Positions 7,907 through 16,899 of a DNA stretch of 64,000 nucleotides are shown here, piece after piece. Both the position numbers and the translations under genes were made by a program. Position 1 is the stretch's first letter, and each line of letters opens with the position of its first letter. The DNA is taken from positions 1 through 64,000 of the forward strand of contig NZ_OCMF01000003.1 of assembly GCF_900215295.1 (NCBI RefSeq). The letters are read 5' to 3'. The stretch comes from Salinimicrobium sediminis (GTDB lineage: Bacteria > Bacteroidota > Bacteroidia > Flavobacteriales > Flavobacteriaceae). The notes below the pieces were generated by a model that did no database searches, had not been told where the DNA came from, and saw only the letters and a list, made by a program, of their open reading frames with translations.

Positions 7907-10900
7907 ATGAAAGAAAGTACTTTAAATCCTCTGACGGGTCAGGGGAAGAAGACATGGAATGTAAAGAGGAGTTTTTCTGGTGTGTTTACAGCAATACTTC
8001 TTTTATTCCTCATTCCTTCCACATTTGCCCAGGGCACAGGTCCCTGTGATGGAGGAAGATGGCAGGGTGGAGCCTCTTGGAATCCCGATGGTTCTATAAA
8101 TGACAGACCCAATGCACCGGCACCTAACGGTATTATTCGTTGTGGTAGTTCTGCTGAAACTCAGTCGAATATCCTGCCATTTAAGAACACCGTTTACACC
8201 CCCGAAGTCTTTGAGATTGACATTTCTTCTCAAACTGGTTGTGTGGATCCAAGTACCGGCATAGTCACCTATCCAAACAATCCAACCCCTGGAGAACCTG
8301 TGATCTGGCTGAATTTCGACGTACGGGCATATTCCGGAAATTTTGAAATTCAGATAAATGATAATGCCGGTGATAATATAGCCTGGGCTCTGTATGTTTC
8401 CCTTGACCATACTTCAAGTGTTGGAAATAACGGGCTTAGTGGGAATTGTGAAAATTTACAATTGGAAGCTGTCTCTTGTGGAGTTGAAAGTTCCAATACC
8501 TGGAATGCAATTCCTATTGCAGGAGTGGACTTTTTAGAGTCCACTAACTTTTATCTTGCAATCTGGGATCAGGATGCTGACGGGGAACTGAATGTAAATA
8601 ACTTCAAAGCCCGTTATGGATGTGGAGAAGCAGATCTTTGCTCCCTCAGCGTAGGAGATCCCGAAATATCTTGTGTTGTTGATGGTACATATTCTGTTAC
8701 TGTGCCTATAGATGGTGTTAATGCACAGTATAGTGCCAGTGATCCTAACGCTTTATCTATTTCTGAAGATGTATGTTTAGGTAATCTTGGAGAGGGTGGA
8801 GCTATTTCCGGGTCCTTTACGCTAACCTATAATGAAGGTACAGACTATAATATTGATATAGTTGCTGTGTCTCCACCGGAAATTCCATGTACAGATCCTT
8901 TCAATCCTACCCAGTGCACGGGTAATGTAAGTGGGGAATCTCCTGTAAGTATAAATGTTATTGCTGATGATGACTCCGTTTGTATTGGAAGTTCCGTTCA
9001 GCTGTCAGCGAGCCCTGCAGGAGGAACCTGGAGTGGAAACCATGTGAGTGTCTCCGGGTTATTCGATGCAGAGGGATTGGCAGTCGGGCCTTATGATGTA
9101 ACTTATACAGTAATGGATTCAGAAGGATGTGAATTCTCTGATACTGCCACAGTTACAGTTGATGCTCTTCCTGTTGTTACTGCCGATGATGATTCGGTTT
9201 GTATTGGAAGTACAGTGCAGTTATCAGCCAGTCCTGCTGGAGGAACCTGGAGTGGAGATCACGTTAGTTCAGGAGGTTTGTTTGATGCCGCTGGTTTAGC
9301 CGCTGCTGATTATGTGGTGACTTATACTTATAGCGATGGCAATGGTTGTGAGAACAGCGATACCGCTACCGTTACAGTTGATGCTCTTCCTGTTGTTACT
9401 GCCGATGATGATTCGGTTTGTATTGGAAGTACAGTGCAGTTATCAGCCAGTCCTGCTGGAGGAACCTGGAGTGGAGATCACGTTAGTTCAGGAGGTTTGT
9501 TTGATGCCGCTGGTTTAGCCGCTGCTGATTATGTGGTGACTTATACTTATAGCGATGGCAATGGTTGTGAGAACAGCGATACCGCTACCGTTACAGTTGA
9601 TGCTCTTCCTGTTGTTACTGCCGATGATGATTCGGTTTGTATTGGAAGTACAGTGCAGTTATCAGCCAGTCCTGCTGGAGGAACCTGGAGTGGAGATCAT
9701 GTTAGCGCAAGCGGATTATTTGATGCCGATGGTTTAGCCGCTGCTGATTATGTGGTGACTTATACTTATAGCGATGGCAATGGTTGTGAGAACAGCGATA
9801 CTGCCACAGTTACGGTTAATGCCATACCAGTGGTAACTATTGTAATGCCTCCAATAGACTGCTTCGCTGAAGAAGGATCTGTAGCAGTAACTTCCAGTAC
9901 AGATGGCCTGGAATTTCAGCTTGATGGTGGAGACTGGTTCACTTATTCCGGACCTATTGATGTAGCGCCAGGTGCTCATACTTTGGTAGCACGTGATGCC
10001 GTTACTTTATGTGAATCTGAAGATGTGCCATTTACTATTTCGCCACTTCCTGATTCTCCTGTAACACCAACTCTGGATGCTATTCAACCAACATGTGAAG
10101 TTCCTACCGGTACTATTATAGTGACTTCAAGAACAGATCTGCAATTCTTTGTAGCACTGGTGGAAGATCTTCCTTTTATCGATCCGCTATATGTAGATTA
10201 TCCAATGGGAGGTTTCAGTGGACTTGCCCCCGGGGAATATGCTGTCTTTGCATTGAGTGCAGATGGTTGTGAATCCGGAATGGCCACAATAACCCTTATG
10301 GAGCCAGAGTGTCCCGAATATGAAGGCTGTACCTTAGGTTACTGGAAGAACCATACCGACAGATGGTGTGATGAGTACCAAACCTGTACAGAGTACGGAC
10401 TAGTATTTGAAAACGCACCCGATGAATTAGCTACTTTAACATTGCTTGAAGTGCTTAATCTTGGCGGTGGCGGCATCTATAACCTGGGCCGTCAGTCTGT
10501 AGCTGCATTGTTGAATGCTTGCAGTGATGGAGTGGACTACGAATTAGAGACTACTGCAGATGTGATAGCATATGTGAATGCCAACTTCTGGGATGCAGGC
10601 AATGCTGGTTCTTATCTTGATATGTTGAATAATGCAGGCTGTACTATGGGAGGCTCCAAAGCAACTACCGCACCTTCTGAAGGATGTGATGAGGAAGTTG
10701 ATAGTGGAAAAGGAAATAAAGGTAACAATGGCAATGGCAATCCGAAAGCTGTGTCAGAAGTGACTGTTTATCCTGTACCATTCAGAGAATCTGTTAATCT
10801 CAAGTTTGATATGGACTACACTTCCAATGTCAAGATCGAGGTATTCGACATGAAAGGAAACCATTTGAGAACCTATAACCAATCCAATGTTGGTTCTGGT

Positions 10901-11014
10901 TCCGTCGTTTCTTTAAACATTGATTTTGCGATTCAGGCAAATCAAATGTATGTTCTTAAGATCTTTACCGGTCAGGAAATAATTGTTGAAAGGATTGTTT
11001 CTGCCAAAAAATAA
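7907..11014 (+). CDS. Secreted multidomain T9SS cargo protein C (type A sorting domain)
   Basis: This 1035-residue paralogue has a polar, basic n-region (GKKTWNVKR), a hydrophobic core and predicted cleavage at TFA-QG. Domains in order: a Cys-rich N-terminal domain to about residue 345, four 73-residue repeats with motif DDDSVCIGSxVQLSASPAGG (about 350-645), SprB-like segments (about 645-805), the GYWKNH module (about 807-925), a short GKGNKGNNGNGN linker, and a T9SS type A tail starting VYPVPFRESVNL. No enzyme signature is visible. Cargo secreted to the cell surface is the safe call; adhesion or matrix function is inferred. The terminator at 11041 also serves the convergent gene. Confidence 0.85.
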   Translation: MKESTLNPLTGQGKKTWNVKRSFSGVFTAILLLFLIPSTFAQGTGPCDGGRWQGGASWNPDGSINDRPNAPAPNGIIRCGSSAETQSNILPFKNTVYTPEVFEIDISSQTGCVDPSTGIVTYPNNPTPGEPVIWLNFDVRAYSGNFEIQINDNAGDNIAWALYVSLDHTSSVGNNGLSGNCENLQLEAVSCGVESSNTWNAIPIAGVDFLESTNFYLAIWDQDADGELNVNNFKARYGCGEADLCSLSVGDPEISCVVDGTYSVTVPIDGVNAQYSASDPNALSISEDVCLGNLGEGGAISGSFTLTYNEGTDYNIDIVAVSPPEIPCTDPFNPTQCTGNVSGESPVSINVIADDDSVCIGSSVQLSASPAGGTWSGNHVSVSGLFDAEGLAVGPYDVTYTVMDSEGCEFSDTATVTVDALPVVTADDDSVCIGSTVQLSASPAGGTWSGDHVSSGGLFDAAGLAAADYVVTYTYSDGNGCENSDTATVTVDALPVVTADDDSVCIGSTVQLSASPAGGTWSGDHVSSGGLFDAAGLAAADYVVTYTYSDGNGCENSDTATVTVDALPVVTADDDSVCIGSTVQLSASPAGGTWSGDHVSASGLFDADGLAAADYVVTYTYSDGNGCENSDTATVTVNAIPVVTIVMPPIDCFAEEGSVAVTSSTDGLEFQLDGGDWFTYSGPIDVAPGAHTLVARDAVTLCESEDVPFTISPLPDSPVTPTLDAIQPTCEVPTGTIIVTSRTDLQFFVALVEDLPFIDPLYVDYPMGGFSGLAPGEYAVFALSADGCESGMATITLMEPECPEYEGCTLGYWKNHTDRWCDEYQTCTEYGLVFENAPDELATLTLLEVLNLGGGGIYNLGRQSVAALLNACSDGVDYELETTADVIAYVNANFWDAGNAGSYLDMLNNAGCTMGGSKATTAPSEGCDEEVDSGKGNKGNNGNGNPKAVSEVTVYPVPFRESVNLKFDMDYTSNVKIEVFDMKGNHLRTYNQSNVGSGSVVSLNIDFAIQANQMYVLKIFTGQEIIVERIVSAKK
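8963..9838 (+). repeat. Four tandem 219-bp coding repeats, two of them identical
   Basis: Unit boundaries at 8963, 9182, 9401 and 9620 are 219 bp (73 residues) apart. By reading, 9161-9379 and 9380-9598 are base-for-base identical, the fourth copy diverges only in its middle and 3' end, and the first is clearly older. This indicates recent duplication or gene conversion. Confidence 0.92.
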
Positions 11015-11035
11015 AGTTTATTAATCATTCAAATA

Positions 11036-11070
11036 AAAAAAGCAGCCGGCGACGGCTGCTTTTTGTTTTT
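11036..11070. terminator. Bidirectional terminator between cargo gene C and acyl-CoA dehydrogenase
   Basis: AGCAGCCG (11041-11048), loop GCGA and CGGCTGCT (11053-11060) are followed by TTTT on the plus strand and preceded by AAAAAAA. It can therefore stop both convergent transcripts. Confidence 0.88.
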
Positions 11071-11139
11071 AACTTTTTACGTTTCGTTCTCCTCTTCAGA
11101 AGATCAAATAAGAAATTCGTGAATTCGTGGCAAAAGATC

Positions 11140-12282
11140 TTAATCTCTCAGAATACTTCTGGAAATAACTATTTTCTGAATTTCTGAAGTTCCCTCGTAG
11201 ATCTGTGTGATCTTGGCATCTCTCATTAGTCGCTCTACGTGGTACTCTTTAACGTATCCGTTTCCACCATGTACCTGTACCGCCTCAATGGTCACATCCA
11301 TCGCAGTTTTGGAAGCGAAAAGTTTTGCCATGGCACCGCTTAGATCATAATTCTCTCCATTATCCTTATCACAGGCAGCTTTCATCACCAGGTGACGGGC
11401 AGCTTCGATTGAAGTATGCATGTCGGCCAATTTAAAAGCAATTGCCTGGTGGTTCATGATCTCTGTGCCAAATGCCTTACGCACTTTTGAATATTCTCTT
11501 GCAAGTTCATAAGCTCCGGCAGCAATTCCCAAGGCCTGGGCAGCGATCCCGATTCTTCCGCCGGAAAGGGTTTTCATTGCAAATTTAAATCCGAAGCCGT
11601 CTTCTCCTATTCTATTCTCCTTCGGAACCTTCACATCATTAAAGTTTAATGAATGTGTATCACTTCCGCGGATTCCCAGTTTCTGTTCTTTAGGTCCTAT
11701 CTCAAAACCTTTACTTCCCTTTTCAACAATAAAGGCGTTAATACCTTTATGCTTAAGTTCAGGATGCGTTTGTGCGATCACCAGGTAAAAATCTGCAGAA
11801 CTTCCGTTAGTGATCCAGTTTTTGGTCCCGTTCAAAACATAGTGGTCATCTTTTTCAATGGCCGTTGTCTTTTGAGAAGTGGCATCACTACCAGCTTCAG
11901 GTTCCGAAAGGCAAAATGCCCCTATAGATTCCCCTGTGGCAAGTTTGGTAAGGTATTTTTGCTTTTGCTCTTCATTTCCGAATTTCTCCAATCCCCAGCA
12001 TACCAAAGAATTGTTGACAGACATGACCACAGAAGCCGAAGCATCGATCTTCGAGATCTCCTCCATGGCCAACACGTAAGACACCGTATCCATTCCGCCG
12101 CCGCCGTATTCGGGAGAGACCATCATTCCCAAAAATCCGAGTTCCCCCATCTTTTTGATCTGTTCTTTCGGAAACTCCTGTTTTTCGTCTCTTTCGATCA
12201 CTCCGGGCAGCAATTCACTCTTTGCAAAATCGCGTGCCGCATCGCGGATCATGATATGTTCTTCGGTTAAATTAAAATCCAT
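11140..12282 (-). CDS. Acyl-CoA dehydrogenase, short/branched-chain type
   Basis: The 380-residue FAD flavoprotein oxidises acyl-CoA to trans-2-enoyl-CoA in fatty acid or branched-chain amino acid breakdown. It has the full family layout: an N-terminal helical domain, a middle beta domain with signature FCLSEPEAGSD, and a C-terminal helical domain with QVHGGNGY. The catalytic Glu is at about residue 363 in IYEGTSEIQ, the position used by short-chain enzymes. Length is standard. It is transcribed divergently from anmK across about 90 bases. Substrate chain length cannot be read from the sequence; butyryl-, isobutyryl- or 2-methylbutyryl-CoA are all possible. Confidence 0.93.
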   Translation of the reverse strand: MDFNLTEEHIMIRDAARDFAKSELLPGVIERDEKQEFPKEQIKKMGELGFLGMMVSPEYGGGGMDTVSYVLAMEEISKIDASASVVMSVNNSLVCWGLEKFGNEEQKQKYLTKLATGESIGAFCLSEPEAGSDATSQKTTAIEKDDHYVLNGTKNWITNGSSADFYLVIAQTHPELKHKGINAFIVEKGSKGFEIGPKEQKLGIRGSDTHSLNFNDVKVPKENRIGEDGFGFKFAMKTLSGGRIGIAAQALGIAAGAYELAREYSKVRKAFGTEIMNHQAIAFKLADMHTSIEAARHLVMKAACDKDNGENYDLSGAMAKLFASKTAMDVTIEAVQVHGGNGYVKEYHVERLMRDAKITQIYEGTSEIQKIVISRSILRD

Positions 12283-12317
12283 TCGGTAATTTTTTAGAAA
12301 TGTTGAATTTTGGTTGC

Positions 12318-12348
12318 CAAAGATACCGTTTTACAAGCATTTTTTCAA
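12318..12348 (-). promoter_or_regulatory. Promoter of acyl-CoA dehydrogenase
   Basis: On the minus strand TTG (12348-12346), a 20-base spacer and TATCTTTG (12325-12318) match the Bacteroidota -33/-7 consensus. They lie 35 bases before the ATG. Confidence 0.65.
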
Positions 12349-12358
12349 TTGAGTTGGC

Positions 12359-12366
12359 TATTTTTA
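12359..12366 (+). promoter_or_regulatory. -7 box of anmK, immediately before the start codon
   Basis: TATTTTTA is followed by only five bases (CCGGC) and then ATG at 12372. If used, the transcript would begin at or next to the start codon. Confidence 0.4.
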
Positions 12367-12371
12367 CCGGC

Positions 12372-13421
12372 ATGAAAAAAAATAACTATAACGTTATCGG
12401 ACTTATGTCGGGAACCTCTCTCGATGGGATTGATTTGGCACACGTTAATTTCACTTTTTCTGAAGGCTGGAACTATAGAATTTTTGCTGCGGAAACCATT
12501 CCTTATTCAGCAGCCTGGCAAAAAACCCTTTCGGAAGCTGTTTTTTACGACGACCTCCGCCTGAAGGAGCTTAACGAAGATTATACGGCATATTTAGCTG
12601 AAGTCATTGCTGAATTTCTTTCCAGGAATAACATTTCTGAAGTGGATGCGATCTGCAGTCATGGCCACACCATTAAACATGAGCCACAAAATGGATTTAC
12701 TTTACAAATAGGGAACCTTCCGAAGCTGGCGACGACATTGAAAAAGACCGTAGTATGTGATTTTAGGGTGCAGGACGTGGAATTGGGCGGGCAGGGAGCT
12801 CCTCTGGTACCCATAGGGGATGAATTTTTGTTCCCGGAATTTGATTATTGCCTCAACCTGGGTGGATTTGCCAATGTTTCTACACGTGAAAACGATACCC
12901 GCCTCGCCTATGATATTTGCGCCGTTAATACGGTGCTCAACTGGTTGGCTAACAAAATGGACCTCGCCTTTGACGACGATGGAAAAATTGCAGCAACAGG
13001 AATGACTGATAGTGATCTACTGGAAAAGCTGGAAAAATTGCCATTTTACGACCTCCAACCTCCTAAATCTTTGGGAATAGAGTGGGTAAATGCACATATT
13101 TTTCCACTTTTTGAAGGGAAGAAGGATATAGCTTCAGCTTTAAATACCTATACAATTCACGCGGGCAGGGAAATAGGGAAATCTTTAGCAGGGGGAAAGG
13201 TTTTAGTGACAGGCGGCGGTACTTTTAATTCATTTTTGATCTCCCAGATCCAGAAGAATACTTCTGCAGAAATTATTCTTCCCCCTGCAGAAACGGTGAA
13301 TTATAAAGAGGCTCTCATTTTTGCATTTTTGGGAGTTCTTAAATTACGGGAAGAGATCAATGTTTTAAGCTCAGTGACAGGGGCTTCCAGGGATCATTCA
13401 TCGGGAGTTATATATTCCTGA
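12372..13421 (+). CDS. anmK: Anhydro-N-acetylmuramic acid kinase
   Basis: The 349-residue enzyme phosphorylates and opens 1,6-anhydro-MurNAc released by lytic transglycosylases, giving MurNAc-6-phosphate for cell-wall recycling. The family hallmark GLMSGTSLDGID lies at residues 9-20. Other ASKHA-type nucleotide-binding motifs follow (VVCDFRVQDVELGGQGAPL, a GGFANVS turn, and VTGGGTFN near the C-terminus). An in-frame start at 12300 would add 24 residues ahead of this hallmark and lies upstream of the likely -7 box, so ATG 12372 is preferred. mpl, the other recycling gene, is far away at 59543. Confidence 0.93.
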   Translation: MKKNNYNVIGLMSGTSLDGIDLAHVNFTFSEGWNYRIFAAETIPYSAAWQKTLSEAVFYDDLRLKELNEDYTAYLAEVIAEFLSRNNISEVDAICSHGHTIKHEPQNGFTLQIGNLPKLATTLKKTVVCDFRVQDVELGGQGAPLVPIGDEFLFPEFDYCLNLGGFANVSTRENDTRLAYDICAVNTVLNWLANKMDLAFDDDGKIAATGMTDSDLLEKLEKLPFYDLQPPKSLGIEWVNAHIFPLFEGKKDIASALNTYTIHAGREIGKSLAGGKVLVTGGGTFNSFLISQIQKNTSAEIILPPAETVNYKEALIFAFLGVLKLREEINVLSSVTGASRDHSSGVIYS

Positions 13422-13460
13422 TTCATGATCGAAATCAACTTTTAGAGAAAATTACTTAAT

Positions 13461-13468
13461 TATATTTG
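13461..13468 (+). promoter_or_regulatory. -7 box of the Glu/Leu dehydrogenase gene
   Basis: TATATTTG, a perfect TAnnTTTG match, lies 20 bases before ATG 13489. A clear -33 TTG is not obvious. Confidence 0.6.
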
Positions 13469-13488
13469 CATCAAATTTTATCATCATT

Positions 13489-14715
13489 ATGAAGGAATTA
13501 TTGAATTTATATCAAAATAAAGCACCGGAAATTGTATTTAATTGGAAAGATCCGGAAACTGACGCCGAAGGTTGGGCAGTGATCAATTCTCTTAGAGGGG
13601 GAGCAGCAGGTGGCGGTACCAGGATGAGAAAAGGTCTTGACATGAATGAAGTGTTGTCTTTGGCGAAGACAATGGAGGTAAAATTTACAGTTTCAGGTCC
13701 TGCAATTGGTGGGGCAAAGTCGGGAATTAATTTTGATCCCAATGATCCCCGCAAAAAAGGAGTATTGGAGCGTTGGTTTAAAGCTGTATCTCCACTTCTA
13801 AAGAATTATTACGGTACCGGTGGTGATCTCAATGTTGATGAAATTCATGAAGTAATTCCTATTACTGAAGATTCCGGAGTGTGGCACCCGCAGGAAGGGG
13901 TCTTTAACGGACATTTCAAACCAACCGAAGCAGATAAGATCAACCGTATTGGCCAGCTGCGCCAGGGAGTGATAAAAGTGCTTGAAAATCCTAAATTCTC
14001 TCCGGATGTTTCCCGGAAATATACAGTTGCCGATATGATCACCGGTTATGGAGTAGCCGAAGCCGTGCGCCATTATTATGATATCTATGGAGGTAACGTG
14101 CAGGGGAAAAAGGCAATTGTTCAGGGATTTGGAAACGTAGGATCTTCAGCAGCCTATTACCTGGCCCAGATGGGAGCTAAAGTTGTGGGGATTATTGACC
14201 GCGTAGGAGGGGTCATCAATGAAGACGGTTTCACCTTTGAAGAAATGCGGGAACTCTTCCTAAACAAGGAAGGCAATACCTTAAAGAGTGACAACATGAT
14301 TTCTTTTGAAGAGGTCAATGATCGCATCTGGTCTTTAAACGCCGAAATCTTTGCACCCTGTGCTGCATCACGATTGATCACAAGAGAACAGGTAGATAAA
14401 ATGGTAGCTTCCGGCCTGGAAGTGATCTCCAGCGGTGCCAATGTACCATTTTCCGATAAAGAAATTTTCTTTGGTCCCATCATGGAATATACAGATGAGC
14501 GAATTAGTGTGCTTCCCGATTTCATAGCCAATTGCGGCATGGCCAGGGTGTTTGCTTATTTTATGGAGCGTAGGGTCCAAATGACAGATGAGGCAATCTT
14601 TAATGATACTTCGATTACCATTAGAAATGCAATTCAAAACACCTTCAGCAATAACAGCAGCAAAACAAACATCAGTAAAACTGCGTTTGAAGTTGCTTTG
14701 AAAAAGCTGGTATGA
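13489..14715 (+). CDS. Glu/Leu/Phe/Val dehydrogenase family protein
   Basis: The 408-residue amino acid dehydrogenase interconverts an amino acid and its 2-oxo acid using NAD(P)H. The N-terminal substrate domain contains SLRGGAAGGGTRMRKG and the catalytic-lysine region GGAKSGINFDP. The C-terminal Rossmann domain has GFGNVGSSAAYYLAQMGAKVVG (about residues 212-233) and APCAASRLI. The usual glutamate dehydrogenase motif GGAKGG reads GGAKSG here, so substrate choice is unclear: a glutamate or branched-chain substrate is equally arguable. It has its own promoter, and nhaD begins 10 bases after its stop, suggesting co-transcription. Confidence 0.88.
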   Translation: MKELLNLYQNKAPEIVFNWKDPETDAEGWAVINSLRGGAAGGGTRMRKGLDMNEVLSLAKTMEVKFTVSGPAIGGAKSGINFDPNDPRKKGVLERWFKAVSPLLKNYYGTGGDLNVDEIHEVIPITEDSGVWHPQEGVFNGHFKPTEADKINRIGQLRQGVIKVLENPKFSPDVSRKYTVADMITGYGVAEAVRHYYDIYGGNVQGKKAIVQGFGNVGSSAAYYLAQMGAKVVGIIDRVGGVINEDGFTFEEMRELFLNKEGNTLKSDNMISFEEVNDRIWSLNAEIFAPCAASRLITREQVDKMVASGLEVISSGANVPFSDKEIFFGPIMEYTDERISVLPDFIANCGMARVFAYFMERRVQMTDEAIFNDTSITIRNAIQNTFSNNSSKTNISKTAFEVALKKLV

Positions 14716-14725
14716 TTTTTTTAAA

Positions 14726-16099
14726 ATGATCTCTTTAATAATAGTTGTCTTTATTATTGGTTACCTGGCGATCACGCTCGAGCATCCTTTGCAACTGGAT
14801 AAAGCTGTTTCGGCCCTTTTAATGTCTACAATAATTTGGGGGGTGATTGCATTTGGATTTAATAACGGCTGGCTCTCTGTTGTAGATGCGCATGGGGAGG
14901 TTTTTAACATCAATAGAGGCGATCTTCATGATCAATTGTGGGGTTTTAAGGCAAATCTTATGCACCACTTTAGCACCGTAAGCGAAATTCTTTTCTTCCT
15001 TATTGGAGCAATGACTATTGTAGAGATCATTGACCTTCACCGGGGTTTTGCAATTATTAAAAAAACTATAACTACCACTAATAAAAAGAAACTCCTGTGG
15101 GTGTTGGGATCGCTGGCCTTTATTCTTTCAGCAATTATCGACAACCTTACTGCAACAATTATCCTTGTGACGCTGCTGCGGAAGCTGGTTCCAAAAAGGG
15201 ATTACCGGGTATGGTTCGCCGCTTTGATTATAATTGCAGCAAATGCAGGTGGTGCCTGGTCTCCTATTGGAGATGTTACTACCACCATGTTATGGATCAA
15301 CAATAAAGTTACCGCGCCGGGACTGGCTGAACATTTGATCCTTCCGGCATTGGTATGTTTTATTATCCCCTTTGCTATCGCCGGAAGATTGAAGGCTTTT
15401 AAAGGGGAAACTGTCCTGAAGCGAAAGGTGATCGATGATGACGAGGAACGCCTTTTGAGCAGTCGTACCATGCTTTATACAGGATTGGGGGCCATACTTT
15501 TTGTTCCTATTTTCAAGGAAATAACCGGGCTTCCGCCGTACATCGGAATGCTTTTTAGCCTTAGTGTAGTTTGGTTGCTTTCCGAATATGTTAAGCCGGT
15601 AAAGAATCTCAGCAAAAACGAAAAGAATCTTTACTCAACACATAAAGCCTTATCAAATATTGAATTTTCGAGTATCCTGTTCTTCCTTGGGATCCTGCTT
15701 GCCGTAGCCGGCCTGGAAAGCCTGGTATTTGGTGTTGTTGGAGGTAATGAAGTGGGTACTTTATACTACGCAGCCACACAGTTGTCTGAAACTATTCCCA
15801 GTATGGATGTGGTAGTGGTGATCCTGGGCGGACTTTCAGCAGTGATAGATAACGTGCCACTTGTAGCTGCATCTATGGCAATGTATGATTTTCCGGTAGA
15901 TGACAGGATCTGGCATTTCATTGCTTATAGTGCCGGAACGGGCGGAAGCCTGCTTGTGATAGGGTCTGCAGCGGGAGTGGCAGCCATGGGAATGGAGAAA
16001 ATTAATTTTATGTGGTATCTTAAAAATATTGCACCTTTGGCCTTGTTCGGATTCCTGGGAGGCGCAATAAGTTTTGTGATCCTTTCCAGTTTCTTTTAA
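14726..16099 (+). CDS. nhaD: NhaD-type Na+/H+ antiporter
   Basis: The 457-residue inner-membrane protein has about 12 hydrophobic segments and belongs to the ArsB/NhaD ion-transporter superfamily. Characteristic polar motifs sit within membrane segments: AIIDNLTATIILVTLLRKL, AANAGGAWSPIGDVTTTMLW, and near the end GLSAVIDNVPLVAASM and SAGTGGSLLVIGSAAG. It expels sodium in exchange for protons, consistent with a marine or salt-adapted host. It lies 10 bases after the dehydrogenase gene and probably shares its transcript. Confidence 0.92.
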   Translation: MISLIIVVFIIGYLAITLEHPLQLDKAVSALLMSTIIWGVIAFGFNNGWLSVVDAHGEVFNINRGDLHDQLWGFKANLMHHFSTVSEILFFLIGAMTIVEIIDLHRGFAIIKKTITTTNKKKLLWVLGSLAFILSAIIDNLTATIILVTLLRKLVPKRDYRVWFAALIIIAANAGGAWSPIGDVTTTMLWINNKVTAPGLAEHLILPALVCFIIPFAIAGRLKAFKGETVLKRKVIDDDEERLLSSRTMLYTGLGAILFVPIFKEITGLPPYIGMLFSLSVVWLLSEYVKPVKNLSKNEKNLYSTHKALSNIEFSSILFFLGILLAVAGLESLVFGVVGGNEVGTLYYAATQLSETIPSMDVVVVILGGLSAVIDNVPLVAASMAMYDFPVDDRIWHFIAYSAGTGGSLLVIGSAAGVAAMGMEKINFMWYLKNIAPLALFGFLGGAISFVILSSFF

Positions 16100-16142
16100 A
16101 GATTATTCCCGCCAATTAGGTTGTAAAAAATCAAAGGCTGAT

Positions 16143-16150
16143 TATCTTTA
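16143..16150 (+). promoter_or_regulatory. Candidate -7 box of exbB operon
   Basis: TATCTTTA lies 46 bases before the exbB ATG, in the only gap between nhaD and exbB. Confidence 0.4.
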
Positions 16151-16196
16151 CAATTAAAATTAGATTCTCACGTTACATAAAAAACCATTTACACAA

Positions 16197-16898
16197 ATGC
16201 TAAACTTTTTTCAGGAGGACGGTCTTGCCGAGGCAGCTCAGGAGGTAGAACCGGTAGTAGAGGAAAAAACCCTCTCTTTATTTGATCTATTTTTAAGTGG
16301 TGGAGTAGGAGGTCAAATAATCATTTTAATTCTCTTTATCCTTTTGTTCGCAGCCATTTACATCTATTTCGAGAGGTTGTTTGCTATCAAGGCAGCTTCA
16401 GAAACCGATAATAATTTCATGCACCAGATCAAGGACAGTGTTCTTAATGGTAACATTGAATCTGCACGTATTCGTTGTGCTCAGGCAAATTCCCCTGTGG
16501 CCCGCTTAACGGCTAAAGGTCTGGACCGAATTGGTAGTCCTTTGGAAGATATCAACACGGCTATAGAAAATGCCGGCCGTCTGGAAGTATATAAACTTGA
16601 GAAGAACGTAAGTGTACTTGCAACTATTGCAGGTGCTGCTCCTATGATCGGGTTCCTTGGAACGGTTATAGGGATGGTAATCGCTTTCCATGAACTGGCT
16701 ACAAGTAGCGGACAGGCAGAAATGGGAGCTCTGGCAGAAGGTATTTATACTGCTATGACAACAACCGTTGCAGGTTTGATTGTGGGTATCATCGCATATA
16801 TAGGGTATAACCACCTGGTTGTGAAAACCGATAAAGTAGTACACCAAATGGAGGCTACCGCGGTAGATTTCCTTGACCTTCTAAACGAACCCGCTTAA
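16197..16898 (+). CDS. exbB: MotA/TolQ/ExbB proton channel family protein
   Basis: The 233-residue inner-membrane protein is the pentameric channel subunit that, with ExbD, couples proton flow to TonB. Three membrane segments are visible: about residues 35-57, then ATIAGAAPMIGFLGTVIGMVIAF (about 142-164), then AMTTTVAGLIVGIIAYIGYN (about 183-203). The cytoplasmic loop lies between the first and second. exbD follows with a one-base gap, then tonB-like and folC, so this is probably an operon start. The TolQ alternative is less likely because no tol genes are nearby. Confidence 0.92.
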   Translation: MLNFFQEDGLAEAAQEVEPVVEEKTLSLFDLFLSGGVGGQIIILILFILLFAAIYIYFERLFAIKAASETDNNFMHQIKDSVLNGNIESARIRCAQANSPVARLTAKGLDRIGSPLEDINTAIENAGRLEVYKLEKNVSVLATIAGAAPMIGFLGTVIGMVIAFHELATSSGQAEMGALAEGIYTAMTTTVAGLIVGIIAYIGYNHLVVKTDKVVHQMEATAVDFLDLLNEPA

Positions 16899-16899
16899 T

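Noticed and set aside
7645-8049. Two small plus-strand ORFs (7645-7863 and 7864-8049) before and at the start of cargo gene C
   Set aside because: The first lies wholly in the leader that resembles gene B's, where it is not conserved as protein. The second overlaps the gene C signal peptide in another frame.
8963-9838. Direct repeats as a possible CRISPR array
   Set aside because: Units are 219 bp, contiguous without spacers, and in frame within one gene.
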